DNA of 20,600 nt. Source: CAZOLI01 sp964580675. GTDB lineage: Bacteria; Planctomycetota; MHYJ01; CAYXQY01. Within the stretch, counting starts at the first letter, position 1. Each line of letters starts with the position of its first letter. The notes beneath the pieces are model-generated. The model was not told where the DNA came from. It was given only the letters and a program-made list of their open reading frames with translations, and did no database searches. A program made the position numbers and the translations under genes. The stretch lies in contig CAZOLI010000041.1 of assembly GCA_964580675.1 (NCBI GenBank), positions 1 through 20,600 on the forward strand, read 5' to 3'. Positions 1-6,184 of this stretch are shown in pieces.

Positions 1-1073
1 TAGGGAATCTCGAGATCCGTGAGAAAATCATGAAAACCCATCACTCCCAGCCCGATTTTCCGGGTTCCTTCCACCATTTCCTGAATCTCCGGTACGGGAA
101 AGGTCGACATTTCAATGCAGTTATCCAGGAATCGGACGGCGATTTGTACCGTATCCCGAAGGGCTTGTTTCCGAAATTTCTGGTTTTCGGTGAAGTTGCC
201 GAGGTTGATTGAACCCAGCACACATGCCTCATTGGGAAGCAGCGGTTGTTCCCCACACGGATTTGTCGCCGAAATCGAACCAAGTTCCGGCGTCGGATTG
301 TCCTCGTTGATCCTGTCAAGAAACAAAAGCCCCGGATCTCCACATTCCCACGCCGCCTGGGAAATGAGGTTAAAAATTTCTTTCGGATCCTCTTCTTCCT
401 CCTTCCTACCGGTTCTCGGATTGATGAGGGAATACGAATCCCCGGATTCGATCGCCCGCCAGAATTGCCGGTTGGTGGCCACGGATATATTAAAGTTCTG
501 TAACACCTTTTCCGTTTCGAGCTTTGAGCGGATAAATCGACGAATGTCGGGATGCTGGACGTGCAGGACGCCCATGTTGGCTCCTCGTCTTCTGCCCCCC
601 TGTTTTATCTGCTCCGTTGCCGCATCGAAAATTTTCATGAAGGAAACCGGGCCGCTTGCTATGCCTCCGGTGGATTTCACGATGTCTCCCTCCGGCCGGA
701 GCTTCGAGAACGAAAAACCGGTTCCCCCACCACTCTTGTGGATCAAAGCGGCCTGTTTTAACGTCTCAAATATGTCTTCTATTGAGTCGTCGATCGGGAG
801 GACAAAGCAGGCAAATAACTGATCCATATCGGTGCCGGCGTTCATAAGTGTTGGCGAATTGGGCAGAAAATCCAGGTTCCTCATGCACTGATAAAATTTC
901 CCTTCCATCTCACGACGGCGTCCGGTACCAAGCCGGTCCTCGGCTCGGGAGATGTGCCGGGCCACCCGGTGAAACATCTCGTCCGGTGTCTCGATCACGT
1001 TTCCGCTTTGGTCCTTCATCAGGTAACGGGCCCTCAACACCCGTTCCTGCAGATTGTTGAGTTCTGCGGACAT
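1..1073 (-). CDS. nrdJ: Adenosylcobalamin-dependent (class II) ribonucleotide reductase, N-terminal part
   Basis: This gene reduces ribonucleotides to deoxyribonucleotides in the cytoplasm using a B12-derived thiyl radical. The 357 codons visible run off the left edge, so the C-terminal part is missing. Seen in the translation: a start region with RYLMKDQSGNVIETPDEMF (residues 17-34), FLPNSPTLMNAG (69-80), the first redox cysteine in ACFVLP (C89), KSGGGTGFSFSKLRP (113-127), KQGGRRRGANMG (158-168), the radical-site triad NPCGE (N271, C273, E275), LGSINL (286-291) and RKIGLGVMGF (338-347). These are class II signatures and align along the whole length with NrdJ. I chose the ATG at 1073 because it lies a usual distance before RYLxKD. 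The frame stays open up to 1205 without another ATG, and no good Shine-Dalgarno site is visible, so the start could be further upstream. No frameshift is seen. Confidence 0.93.
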   Translation of the reverse strand, partial: MSAELNNLQERVLRARYLMKDQSGNVIETPDEMFHRVARHISRAEDRLGTGRRREMEGKFYQCMRNLDFLPNSPTLMNAGTDMDQLFACFVLPIDDSIEDIFETLKQAALIHKSGGGTGFSFSKLRPEGDIVKSTGGIASGPVSFMKIFDAATEQIKQGGRRRGANMGVLHVQHPDIRRFIRSKLETEKVLQNFNISVATNRQFWRAIESGDSYSLINPRTGRKEEEEDPKEIFNLISQAAWECGDPGLLFLDRINEDNPTPELGSISATNPCGEQPLLPNEACVLGSINLGNFTENQKFRKQALRDTVQIAVRFLDNCIEMSTFPVPEIQEMVEGTRKIGLGVMGFHDFLTDLEIP

Positions 1074-1266
1074 CAGGATGGTGTTACAGGAAACGGAAAT
1101 CACGTTCGACGTTCGTCCCGGAGATACAAATTCTACCGGGCGAGGTTGGGTTTTCCTGCCGTTCAGAATTTCCGCCGGACCCCAGCGAACCGTGGTAATT
1201 TGTGATTACGGACAGGAACCGACACTTTCTGAGGTCAATAGGGTCTTCCAACCAGCTTGTGATTGT

Positions 1267-1283
1267 GTAACCGATGTGGTTAC
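1267..1283 (-). other. Small hairpin just after the minus-strand usp gene
   Basis: GTAACC (1267-1272) and GGTTAC (1278-1283) form a perfect 6-bp stem with a 5-base loop, starting 3 bases past the stop codon of the 1287-1727 gene. On the minus strand no T-run follows, so it is not a standard intrinsic terminator. It may stabilise the 3' end of the message or be chance. Confidence 0.3.
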
Positions 1284-1286
1284 TGA

Positions 1287-1727
1287 TTATTCTTTTTGGT
1301 TGATGGGAACGGCCAGCACGGGAATCTCCGATCCCCGGAGTACGCGTTCTGTTGTACTACCCAGAAAGAACCGGGAAACCCCTGATCGGTTGTGTGTTGG
1401 CATCACGATGAGATCCACGTCGTTCTCCTTCGCGAATTCGAGTATTTTTCGGTGGGGATTTGGATCCACTTCCACGGCGGGTCGTATGGAAATGTTTTTT
1501 TGTTCGTAGGACGCCTGGATGGATTCCACCGTTTCCTCCCCCTCCGCTTGCAGCCGGTCGACCACGTTTTTTCCGGTGGCTGTGCTGGATATGGCGTCAT
1601 GGGTGGTGTCGACCACATGCAGAAGGTGGACGGTTCCCTCGTCCCGTTCGGCCAGCTGAAAGGCAAGCCGGGCTGCGTCCTCACTGTGATCGATTCGCTC
1701 AACGGGGACCAGAATATGTTTGAACAT
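1287..1727 (-). CDS. Universal stress protein with altered nucleotide-binding loop
   Basis: A 146-residue single-domain UspA-family protein, cytoplasmic, of the usual family length. The N-terminus MFKHILVPVE and the C-terminal GSTTERVLRGSEIPVLAVP are typical. The family's ATP motif is G-x2-G-x9-G-[ST]. Here the first two glycines are replaced (P110 and N113, within MPTHNRSG), while G123-S124 are kept. UspA-type proteins that lack the full motif often do not bind ATP, so this copy probably differs in ligand binding from the two + strand copies in this window, which have intact motifs. The start is supported by AAAGGA about 9 bases upstream of ATG on the minus strand. It lies 213 bp upstream of nrdJ on the same strand. 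Substrate and partner cannot be read from sequence. Confidence 0.92.
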   Translation of the reverse strand: MFKHILVPVERIDHSEDAARLAFQLAERDEGTVHLLHVVDTTHDAISSTATGKNVVDRLQAEGEETVESIQASYEQKNISIRPAVEVDPNPHRKILEFAKENDVDLIVMPTHNRSGVSRFFLGSTTERVLRGSEIPVLAVPINQKE

Positions 1728-2303
1728 GGTTTAATTTCCTTTAAGAAGACAAAATATGAAAATGATAACCGGGGATTTCTGTTCGAACATAATTCCACCA
1801 CGGAATCATGCTATTTTCATTTTTTCCAGAACTCGGTTGAAGTCAACCGGAATTATGAGGATCCGGTCTTTCCTGATTGCCGATTGGCTCCTCTTCAAAT
1901 TATCGCAAATGGCATGCCATGATCATTCAAACCATCGCCCGGTTGGTCGACGCATCGCAGATATTCGTAATGTATAATGTAAAGAGAACGGAGGAGACGG
2001 CCGGACGAGAAATTGAGACATAAGCAATGATGTGTTCTTTTTTCAGGAATTTGGTAATAGAAAAATGAGAAGAATATTTTTTTTGTCCGTGTTTCTTTAT
2101 GATGACCAAGGGGAAATCTGGTATCCCCTGAAGGAGACGTAGTCGCGAATGAACAACCGTGCCGGTCCCTTGACCGTTCTTCTTCATTTCGCCTGTCATT
2201 TTGAACGCGTATCGGATTTCGGCAAAATAACGTTCGATGTGGGTCGGATTATCCTCTCCACAGAAACTTGTTTCTACTATTATTTAAAAATCAGAAATTG
2301 GTT
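1728..2303. other. Gene-poor interval between usp and pyrR
   Basis: No convincing gene is seen. The short reading frames here lack family resemblance and a placed ribosome site. Contents: the ribosome site and presumably the promoter of the minus-strand usp gene; a small stem ATTCC/GGAAT at 1792-1806; a perfect 12-base palindrome ATGGCATGCCAT at 1909-1920; an eight-T run near 2075; and a 6-bp stem AGGGGA/TCCCCT at 2109-2129 with a 9-base loop. It is more AT-rich than the genes beside it. The palindrome and the 2109-2129 stem could be regulatory, but neither matches a motif I know. Confidence 0.5.
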
Positions 2304-2855
2304 ATGGGCAAAGGATTTCAGATTGCTGACGATGAACGATTCCGGAAGGTGCTTGATCGAATGGCGACGTCCATCGGCCACCGGATGACGCCGGACCTGC
2401 AGATTGTGGGCATCCGTCGACGCGGGGTCCCCATCGCAGAACGGCTTGCCGAACGGTTGGAAGAACAAAGTGGGGCGGCATCGCCCCCGGACGTTCGTGA
2501 GATCGTTCTGAAGCGTTACGCTGATGATCTTACCGTTCTTCACGACCGGCCGGCGTTAAAGGAGACGCCCGATCTGGACATTGACGGGGATCGACCGGTG
2601 CTCCTTGTGGACGACGTGCTATACACGGGTCGAACACTGTTTCGAGCGGTCGAAGTCATTGCCGGTCTCGGCGCTGAACACATCATGACGGCCGTGCTCT
2701 GCTCACGGGGAGAAAATGATTTTCCCATCCGGGGGAATTTTGTCGGCCGGCACCTTGATGTGGGGCCGGAAAATGTCATTGAAGTGCACGTTCCCCCGTA
2801 CGAAAACGAGGCCGGCATTTTCCTCTTCCATAAAGAGGACCTGGGAACCACCTGA
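2304..2855 (+). CDS. pyrR: PyrR-like phosphoribosyltransferase
   Basis: A 183-residue type I phosphoribosyltransferase, close to the usual ~180 residues of PyrR. The PRPP-binding loop VLLVDDVLYTGRT (residues 99-111) is the PyrR form. Other matches are IVGIRRRGVPIAERLAERL (34-52) and a C-terminal part with FPIRGNFVGR followed by ENVIEVHV. PyrR has uracil phosphoribosyltransferase activity, and in many bacteria it also binds pyr mRNA to attenuate pyrimidine genes in response to UMP. No pyr gene lies next to it, so the regulatory role cannot be inferred here. A TTG at 2268 would add 12 residues (mostly hydrophobic) that the family lacks, so I prefer ATG 2304, although no clear Shine-Dalgarno site precedes it. 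An enzyme-only PyrR or a related PRTase is the alternative. Confidence 0.85.
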   Translation: MGKGFQIADDERFRKVLDRMATSIGHRMTPDLQIVGIRRRGVPIAERLAERLEEQSGAASPPDVREIVLKRYADDLTVLHDRPALKETPDLDIDGDRPVLLVDDVLYTGRTLFRAVEVIAGLGAEHIMTAVLCSRGENDFPIRGNFVGRHLDVGPENVIEVHVPPYENEAGIFLFHKEDLGTT

Positions 2856-2935
2856 TTGCCGGACGAAAATCGTGGGTTCGATGGATTCAAAAACTGCATT
2901 TTGCGGTGCAAATATGCAACAGAAATTTCCGGCAA
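2856..2935 (+). other. Nested inverted repeats between pyrR and usp
   Basis: An outer perfect 8-bp stem, TTGCCGGA (2856-2863) with TCCGGCAA (2928-2935), encloses an inner hairpin, TGCATTTTGC (2895-2904) with GCAAATATGCA (2908-2918), which has a 3-base loop and one bulge. It begins at the pyrR stop codon. There is no T-run, so it is not a classical terminator. It may be a 3' mRNA structure or a regulatory leader for the next gene. Confidence 0.35.
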
Positions 2936-2964
2936 AATCGCAAAGACGAACAATATTGTACCGT

Positions 2965-2992
2965 TTGAATGAATGTGCGCAGGCGGCATAAT
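2965..2992 (+). promoter_or_regulatory. Possible sigma70-type promoter of usp (3055)
   Basis: TTGAAT (2965-2970) and CATAAT (2987-2992) are separated by 16 bases. Both hexamers are near consensus, and the start codon lies 63 bases beyond the -10. A second, weaker candidate (TTGAAA at 3008, TACATT at 3033) has a long spacer. Confidence 0.3.
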
Positions 2993-3054
2993 AATTGCAC
3001 GAGATTATTGAAATCGCACGAATGTTCTGTGGTACATTATTTCGGGAGATAGAT

Positions 3055-3498
3055 ATGTTTCGAAAAATACTCTTGCCAACGGATGCAAGCGAAGGATCCG
3101 CAAAAGCCGTGGAAGCCGCACTGGACGTTGCCGAGAAGTACGAGGCGGATATTCACGTTCTATACGTCATCGATGACCAGCTGGAGGTATGGGACGAGAC
3201 GTACGCGGAATCCGTTGTGGACCACGTTCGGGAAGAAGGACGTGATGAAGGGAAACGAATCAAAGAAAAAGCCCGGGAACGCGGCATAAATGTTGAGACG
3301 GAGATTGTTCGCAACCAAAAAGCATATGACGCCATTCTGTCGTACGCCTCGGACAACGAGATGGACCTGATTGTCATGGGCACACACGGGCGAACGGGGC
3401 TGGACCGGATGATGCTTGGCAGTACAACCGAACGTGTACTCCGCGCATCGGATATCCCCGTGATGACGGTGAAGTTACAACAGGACTCGGACGAATAG
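3055..3498 (+). CDS. Universal stress protein with intact ATP motif
   Basis: A 147-residue UspA-family protein. The start MFRKILLPTD carries the conserved Asp (D10) of the nucleotide pocket, and residues 108-130 hold MGTHGRTGLDRMMLGSTTERV, giving the full G-x2-G-x9-G-[ST] motif (G109, G112, G122, S123). It is expected to bind ATP and to be cytoplasmic. An upstream in-frame start at 2995 would add 20 unlike-family residues. ATG 3055 is chosen because GGGAG lies about 7 bases before it and other Usp proteins start at the same point. The next usp gene follows after 68 bp, so the two are probably co-transcribed. The central part is rich in Asp and Glu. Confidence 0.95.
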   Translation: MFRKILLPTDASEGSAKAVEAALDVAEKYEADIHVLYVIDDQLEVWDETYAESVVDHVREEGRDEGKRIKEKARERGINVETEIVRNQKAYDAILSYASDNEMDLIVMGTHGRTGLDRMMLGSTTERVLRASDIPVMTVKLQQDSDE

Positions 3499-3566
3499 GA
3501 GGGACGGAGAGGACCTGTTTCGGAATAGTAATCATCAACACCAGACTAAAGAAAAGGAAGAACGTT

Positions 3567-3998
3567 ATGTTTAAGCGAATTTTGCTTCCGACGGACGGTA
3601 GTGAAGAAGCCGAAGCGGCGGTCGATCAAGCACTGGACATCGCCCGGACGTACGATGCCGAGGTACATGCTTTGTTTGTGGTGGACCTGATGCTTGCCCG
3701 GTCCGACGAGCTGGGCAATGAACTCGTTCAACAGCTTCAGGAACAGGGAGAGGAAGCCGTGGATTGGATCCGGCAACGGGCGGACGAGGAAATGGTTGAT
3801 TGCAAAGCGATCGTCCGCCAGGAGGTTTCGCCATACCAGGCCATTCTTGATTACGTCGAGGAAGCCGGTATTGACCTTGTTGTTATGGGGACACAGGGCC
3901 GGTCGGGCCTCGAAAGATTTTTCCTCGGTAGCACGACGGAACTCGTTGTTCGCAGGTCTCCCGTTCCCGTCATTGCCGTCCCATCCCGGGATACGTAA
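3567..3998 (+). CDS. Universal stress protein with intact ATP motif
   Basis: A 143-residue UspA-family protein that is similar to the preceding gene but not a recent copy of it. MFKRILLPTD has D10. The nucleotide motif is MGTQGRSGLERFFLGSTTELV with G108, G111, G121 and S122; Gln replaces the common His, which the family tolerates. AGGAAG sits about 7 bases before the ATG. A stem at 4025-4048 probably ends its transcript. Together with the 3055 gene it forms a two-gene usp unit, while the minus-strand usp gene upstream of pyrR is a third, more divergent member. The role is presumably stress survival; the specific trigger is unknown. Confidence 0.95.
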   Translation: MFKRILLPTDGSEEAEAAVDQALDIARTYDAEVHALFVVDLMLARSDELGNELVQQLQEQGEEAVDWIRQRADEEMVDCKAIVRQEVSPYQAILDYVEEAGIDLVVMGTQGRSGLERFFLGSTTELVVRRSPVPVIAVPSRDT

Positions 3999-4024
3999 GG
4001 ACTGAGTCAATCCATTATAATATT

Positions 4025-4052
4025 AACGGGTATTGAGAAGAACCCGTTCTCG
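4025..4052 (+). terminator. Terminator-like hairpin after usp
   Basis: AACGGGT (4025-4031) pairs with ACCCGTT (4042-4048) around a 10-base loop, followed by CTCGTTTAT. The T-run is short and broken, so termination may be weak. The position, 27 bases past the stop of the 3567-3998 gene, fits the end of that transcript. Confidence 0.45.
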
Positions 4053-4072
4053 TTTATGTGCCTCCGGTGTCC

Positions 4073-4111
4073 TTCTGTTGTCGTGCACGGAGCTGTAGCG
4101 GAGTGCACGAA
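4073..4111 (+). repeat. Palindromic repeat, family A, copy 1
   Basis: The motif is TTCTGTTGT followed by CGTGCAC (4082-4088), a 14-base spacer containing GGAGC and AGCGGA, and GTGCACG (4103-4109). The arms are inverted repeats of each other. Related copies lie at 4640 and 4816 and, 15 kb away, at 19377. The conserved flank TTCTGTTGT precedes three of the four. Confidence 0.75.
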
Positions 4112-4142
4112 CCAAAGATAAACAGGCCCCTCCATCCTTCAC

Positions 4143-4185
4143 AGTAAACGTGTACTCCGGGCGACGTCGTCGCCCTCCGTTTACT
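4143..4185 (+). repeat. Palindromic repeat, family B, copy 1 (two-tier hairpin)
   Basis: The inner stem GGGCGAC (4159-4165)/GTCGCCC (4169-4175) has a 3-base loop. The outer stem AGTAAACG (4143-4150)/CGTTTACT (4178-4185) is perfect over 8 bp. The intervening 5' strand TGTACTCC is unpaired and conserved in copy 2. Related copies start at 4552 and 19302. Confidence 0.75.
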
Positions 4186-4264
4186 ATCTGCATGAGGAAA
4201 CAAGCAATAAGAGGAAAAGAAGACGGTGAAGAGAACAGGTACTGCATGAGGAGGGGTTCACGGC

Positions 4265-4347
4265 CACAGGAGATCGGGCAGGGAGGCCCGATATACGAAG
4301 GGGAAACGTTGAAAAGGGTAGCTCGGGCTTTCTTGCCCGAGCATCGG
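4265..4347 (+). repeat. Two-hairpin direct repeat, family C, copy 1
   Basis: It starts CACAGGAGATCGGGCAGG and carries two hairpins: ATCGGGC (4273-4279)/GCCCGAT (4286-4292) and GCTCGGGC (4321-4328)/GCCCGAGC (4335-4342). Between them lies a shared segment TACGAAGG..AACGTTGA. It aligns over its whole length with 4420-4500, about 155 bp downstream in the same orientation. Confidence 0.75.
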
Positions 4348-4419
4348 TGAACGCTGGAGCGCTATAAATGATGGATGATGTTGGCACGAGTGGATATCGG
4401 ATGAGGAGATGCTTCTGAT

Positions 4420-4500
4420 CACAGGAGATCGGGCAGGAATGCCCGATCTACGAAGGATAACGTTGATGGAAGTATCTCGTGGGTTCCAGCCCGAGCACGG
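4420..4500 (+). repeat. Two-hairpin direct repeat, family C, copy 2
   Basis: It starts CACAGGAGATCGGGCAGG as in copy 1. Hairpin one is GATCGGGCA (4427-4435)/TGCCCGATC (4440-4448), two pairs longer than in copy 1. Hairpin two is weaker (CTCGTGGG with GCCCGAG, one or two bulged bases). The intervening TACGAAGG..AACGTTGA is kept. Confidence 0.75.
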
Positions 4501-4551
4501 AGCGCAAACGATAACGTTTCCGAAAAAAGGATTGGCCCGGCGTCAAAAATT

Positions 4552-4601
4552 AACGTGTACTCCGGACGGCGTTGCCGTCCTGCGTAAACTACAACGAACA
4601 C
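4552..4601 (+). repeat. Palindromic repeat, family B, copy 2
   Basis: It shares its first 14 bases (AACGTGTACTCCGG) with copy 1, then GGACGGC (4564-4570)/GCCGTCC (4574-4580) around GTT. Compared with copy 1, two stem pairs are changed on both strands (G-C to A-T and A-T to G-C). The 3' flank CTGCGTAAACTACAACGAACAC recurs in variant form at 19330 and 19437. Confidence 0.75.
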
Positions 4602-4639
4602 AGCAATTTTAATTCAACTGTTAGGCGTCGGAGAATGAG

Positions 4640-4677
4640 TTCTGTTGTAGTGCACGAAACGGAAGTGGAGTGCACGT
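4640..4677 (+). repeat. Palindromic repeat, family A, copy 2
   Basis: TTCTGTTGT precedes AGTGCAC, a 14-base spacer (GAAACGGAAGTGGA) and GTGCACG. Together with the family B copy at 4552 it forms a composite B-A unit that is matched by 19302-19413. Confidence 0.7.
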
Positions 4678-4728
4678 CCTTGTGGGTTCACCTTTCCCAT
4701 TAAGTTAATAGGGTTAATCAGCGCGCCA

Positions 4729-4863
4729 TTGGTACCAAACGGGTACTCCACGTCGCTAACGCTTCGTTACGTACCCCACTACAAACTTCCTGGAAGCGTG
4801 GTTTTCAGGAAAGTTCGTAGTGGCGCACGGAGCATAATCGGAGTGCGCTTTTGGTAACGTACC
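4729..4863. repeat. Large imperfect inverted repeat made of two facing family A elements
   Basis: The central arms CCACTAC..TTCCTG (4776-4792) and CAGGAAA..GTAGTGG (4806-4823) pair almost perfectly around a 13-base loop. Further out, the right arm holds a family A element (GCGCAC, 14-base spacer, GTGCGC, 4823-4848). The left arm holds a diverged element in the opposite orientation (GGGTAC at 4741, GTACCC at 4771). The outer ends are TTGGTACCAA (4729-4738) and TTGGTAACGTACC (4851-4863). Such a structure could form a cruciform in DNA or a long hairpin in RNA. Confidence 0.7.
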
Positions 4864-5017
4864 GGAAGGAACATTTAAATTGGCAGACATTCGACTTATG
4901 GATAAAGATGCGTCCTGACGGGACGGGTTAATAATCGGGCCCAAATAATATATGATAAAACCTGTTTCTGCCGTTTTAACCGATAGAATTTGTTATTCCG
5001 GGAAAAACAGAATCGGC

Positions 5018-6130
5018 ATGACGGACACATCCACACTTGACGTTCGTGACCGCGACGAATGGACGGTACCGTTTCCGGAGTCGGGGCCGTTGACCATCGC
5101 CGGTCCCTGCAGTGCCGAATCCGAGGAACAGGTCATGCGCGTCGCGAAGGAACTGAACAACCAGAACATTCACGTGTTCCGGTCGGGCATCTGGAAACCC
5201 CGCTCCCGACCCGGATCGTTCGAAGGCATTGGCGAGGAAGGCCTGCGATGGCTCCGGAACGTGAAATCAGCCACGGACCTGGCCGTTACGGTGGAGGTGG
5301 CCAACGCCGATCACGTGGAGAAAGCACTTGACACGGGCGTGGACGTACTCTGGATCGGGGCCCGAACGACAACGAGCCCCTTTGCCGTACAGGAAATTGC
5401 CGACGCCCTCCGTGGAACCGACGTTCCCGTTCTCGTAAAAAACCCGATCAATCCTTCCGTCAAACTATGGATCGGCGCACTTGAACGCATCCGAAACGCC
5501 GGCATCGACCAGATCGGGACCGTGCACCGCGGCTTCTCGACCTACGAGACCTCCCCGAACCGATACGACCCGATCTGGAAACTGCCCATCGAAATCATGC
5601 GACGGTTTGAGGACCTGCCGATTCTCTGTGACCCGAGTCACATCTGTGGCACGACGGACCCGCTTGCGGACGTGGCGCAAAAGGCGCTCGACCTGGAATT
5701 TGACGGTCTGATGGTGGAGGTACACCCGGATCCGGCCCGGGCCAAAAGCGATGCCGCACAGCAGCTTCGTCCCGATGAATTTCAGAACCTGATGGACCAG
5801 CTCCAGGTTCGACGGGAGGACTCCGGAGACGAGGAATTCCGGCGGAAATTACGAAAATGGCGGGAGGAAATTGACCTGATTGACGAGGAACTCGTGGAAT
5901 TGCTCTCCCGACGAATGGACATCATCCGCCGCATCGGAAAGGAAAAAGCCCGCAGCGACGTTACCATCCTCCAGCGGGACCGATGGAGTGACGTGTTTGA
6001 GGATCGTCTTCAGGAAGGAAAGGCAAAGAACCTGGACGAGGAGTTCACCAGAAGCATCCTTGAGGCCATCCACGAAGAAGCCATACGCATTCAGGATCGG
6101 ATCCTGAACCGGCCCGGTGAAGACGAGTAA
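5018..6130 (+). CDS. Bifunctional DAHP synthase / chorismate mutase
   Basis: A cytoplasmic fusion of 370 residues. It joins phosphoenolpyruvate and erythrose 4-phosphate into DAHP, the first step of the shikimate pathway, and converts chorismate to prephenate for Phe/Tyr synthesis. Residues 1-265 form a DAHP synthase of the KDO8P-synthase-like type: IAGPCSAE (27-34, metal-ligand C31), FRSGIWKPRSRPGSFEG (54-70), WIGARTT (112-118), VLVKNPINP (138-146), HRGFSTY (170-176), CDPSHICG (204-211). Residues 275-364 form an all-helical AroQ chorismate mutase with WREEIDLIDEELVELLSRR and IGKEKA. The order synthase-mutase is the one common in Bacteroidota. ATG 4952 would add 22 residues with no family match, so I chose ATG 5018; its ribosome site is weak. 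The following serine hydrolase starts 54 bp later. Confidence 0.94.
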   Translation: MTDTSTLDVRDRDEWTVPFPESGPLTIAGPCSAESEEQVMRVAKELNNQNIHVFRSGIWKPRSRPGSFEGIGEEGLRWLRNVKSATDLAVTVEVANADHVEKALDTGVDVLWIGARTTTSPFAVQEIADALRGTDVPVLVKNPINPSVKLWIGALERIRNAGIDQIGTVHRGFSTYETSPNRYDPIWKLPIEIMRRFEDLPILCDPSHICGTTDPLADVAQKALDLEFDGLMVEVHPDPARAKSDAAQQLRPDEFQNLMDQLQVRREDSGDEEFRRKLRKWREEIDLIDEELVELLSRRMDIIRRIGKEKARSDVTILQRDRWSDVFEDRLQEGKAKNLDEEFTRSILEAIHEEAIRIQDRILNRPGEDE

Positions 6131-6167
6131 GAAGGGGACCACTCCCGAGTTCATTGATCTCATTTCC

Positions 6168-6180
6168 CCGTTCGGAACGG
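6168..6180 (+). other. Palindrome over the ribosome-site region of the serine hydrolase
   Basis: CCGTTC-G-GAACGG is a perfect 6-bp inverted repeat ending 4 bases before the ATG at 6185. It covers the only purine-rich candidate ribosome site (GGAACGGA). It might be an operator or a translation-limiting stem, or chance. Confidence 0.3.
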
Positions 6181-6184
6181 AATC

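Larger units (their letters stand above)
3999..5017. other. Gene-free interval packed with palindromic repeats
   Basis: No credible coding region is present in this ~1 kb. Short frames on the minus strand encode Arg-rich strings such as GGRRRRPEYT and GRQRRPEYT, which are simply translations of one repeat family. The interval contains repeat families listed here as A, B and C and a large inverted repeat at 4729-4863. The last ~150 bases hold the presumed promoter region of the DAHP synthase gene, with TATGAT at 4951-4956 and a weak TTAATA 17 bases upstream. Confidence 0.8.

Noticed and set aside
115..822. 235-codon + strand frame at the left end
   Set aside because: It overlaps the class II ribonucleotide reductase on the other strand, whose motifs are unmistakable. 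The + strand translation has no family resemblance.
2149..2388. 79-codon frame beginning at ATG 2149 with GGAG upstream
   Set aside because: The GGAG is about 14 bases away, the frame overlaps the start of pyrR in another frame, and the protein resembles nothing.
4023..4247. Minus-strand frames in the repeat cluster as small proteins
   Set aside because: Their sequence is explained fully by repeat family B, and equivalent peptides arise wherever the repeat occurs.
4381..4398. TTGGCACG resembling a sigma54 -24 element
   Set aside because: The GC expected about ten bases later at -12 is absent (TA is found), and the site lies inside the repeat cluster with no gene close downstream.
4073..4677. 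CRISPR array
   Set aside because: Units are not evenly spaced, belong to several families, are palindromic and variable, and no cas gene is near.
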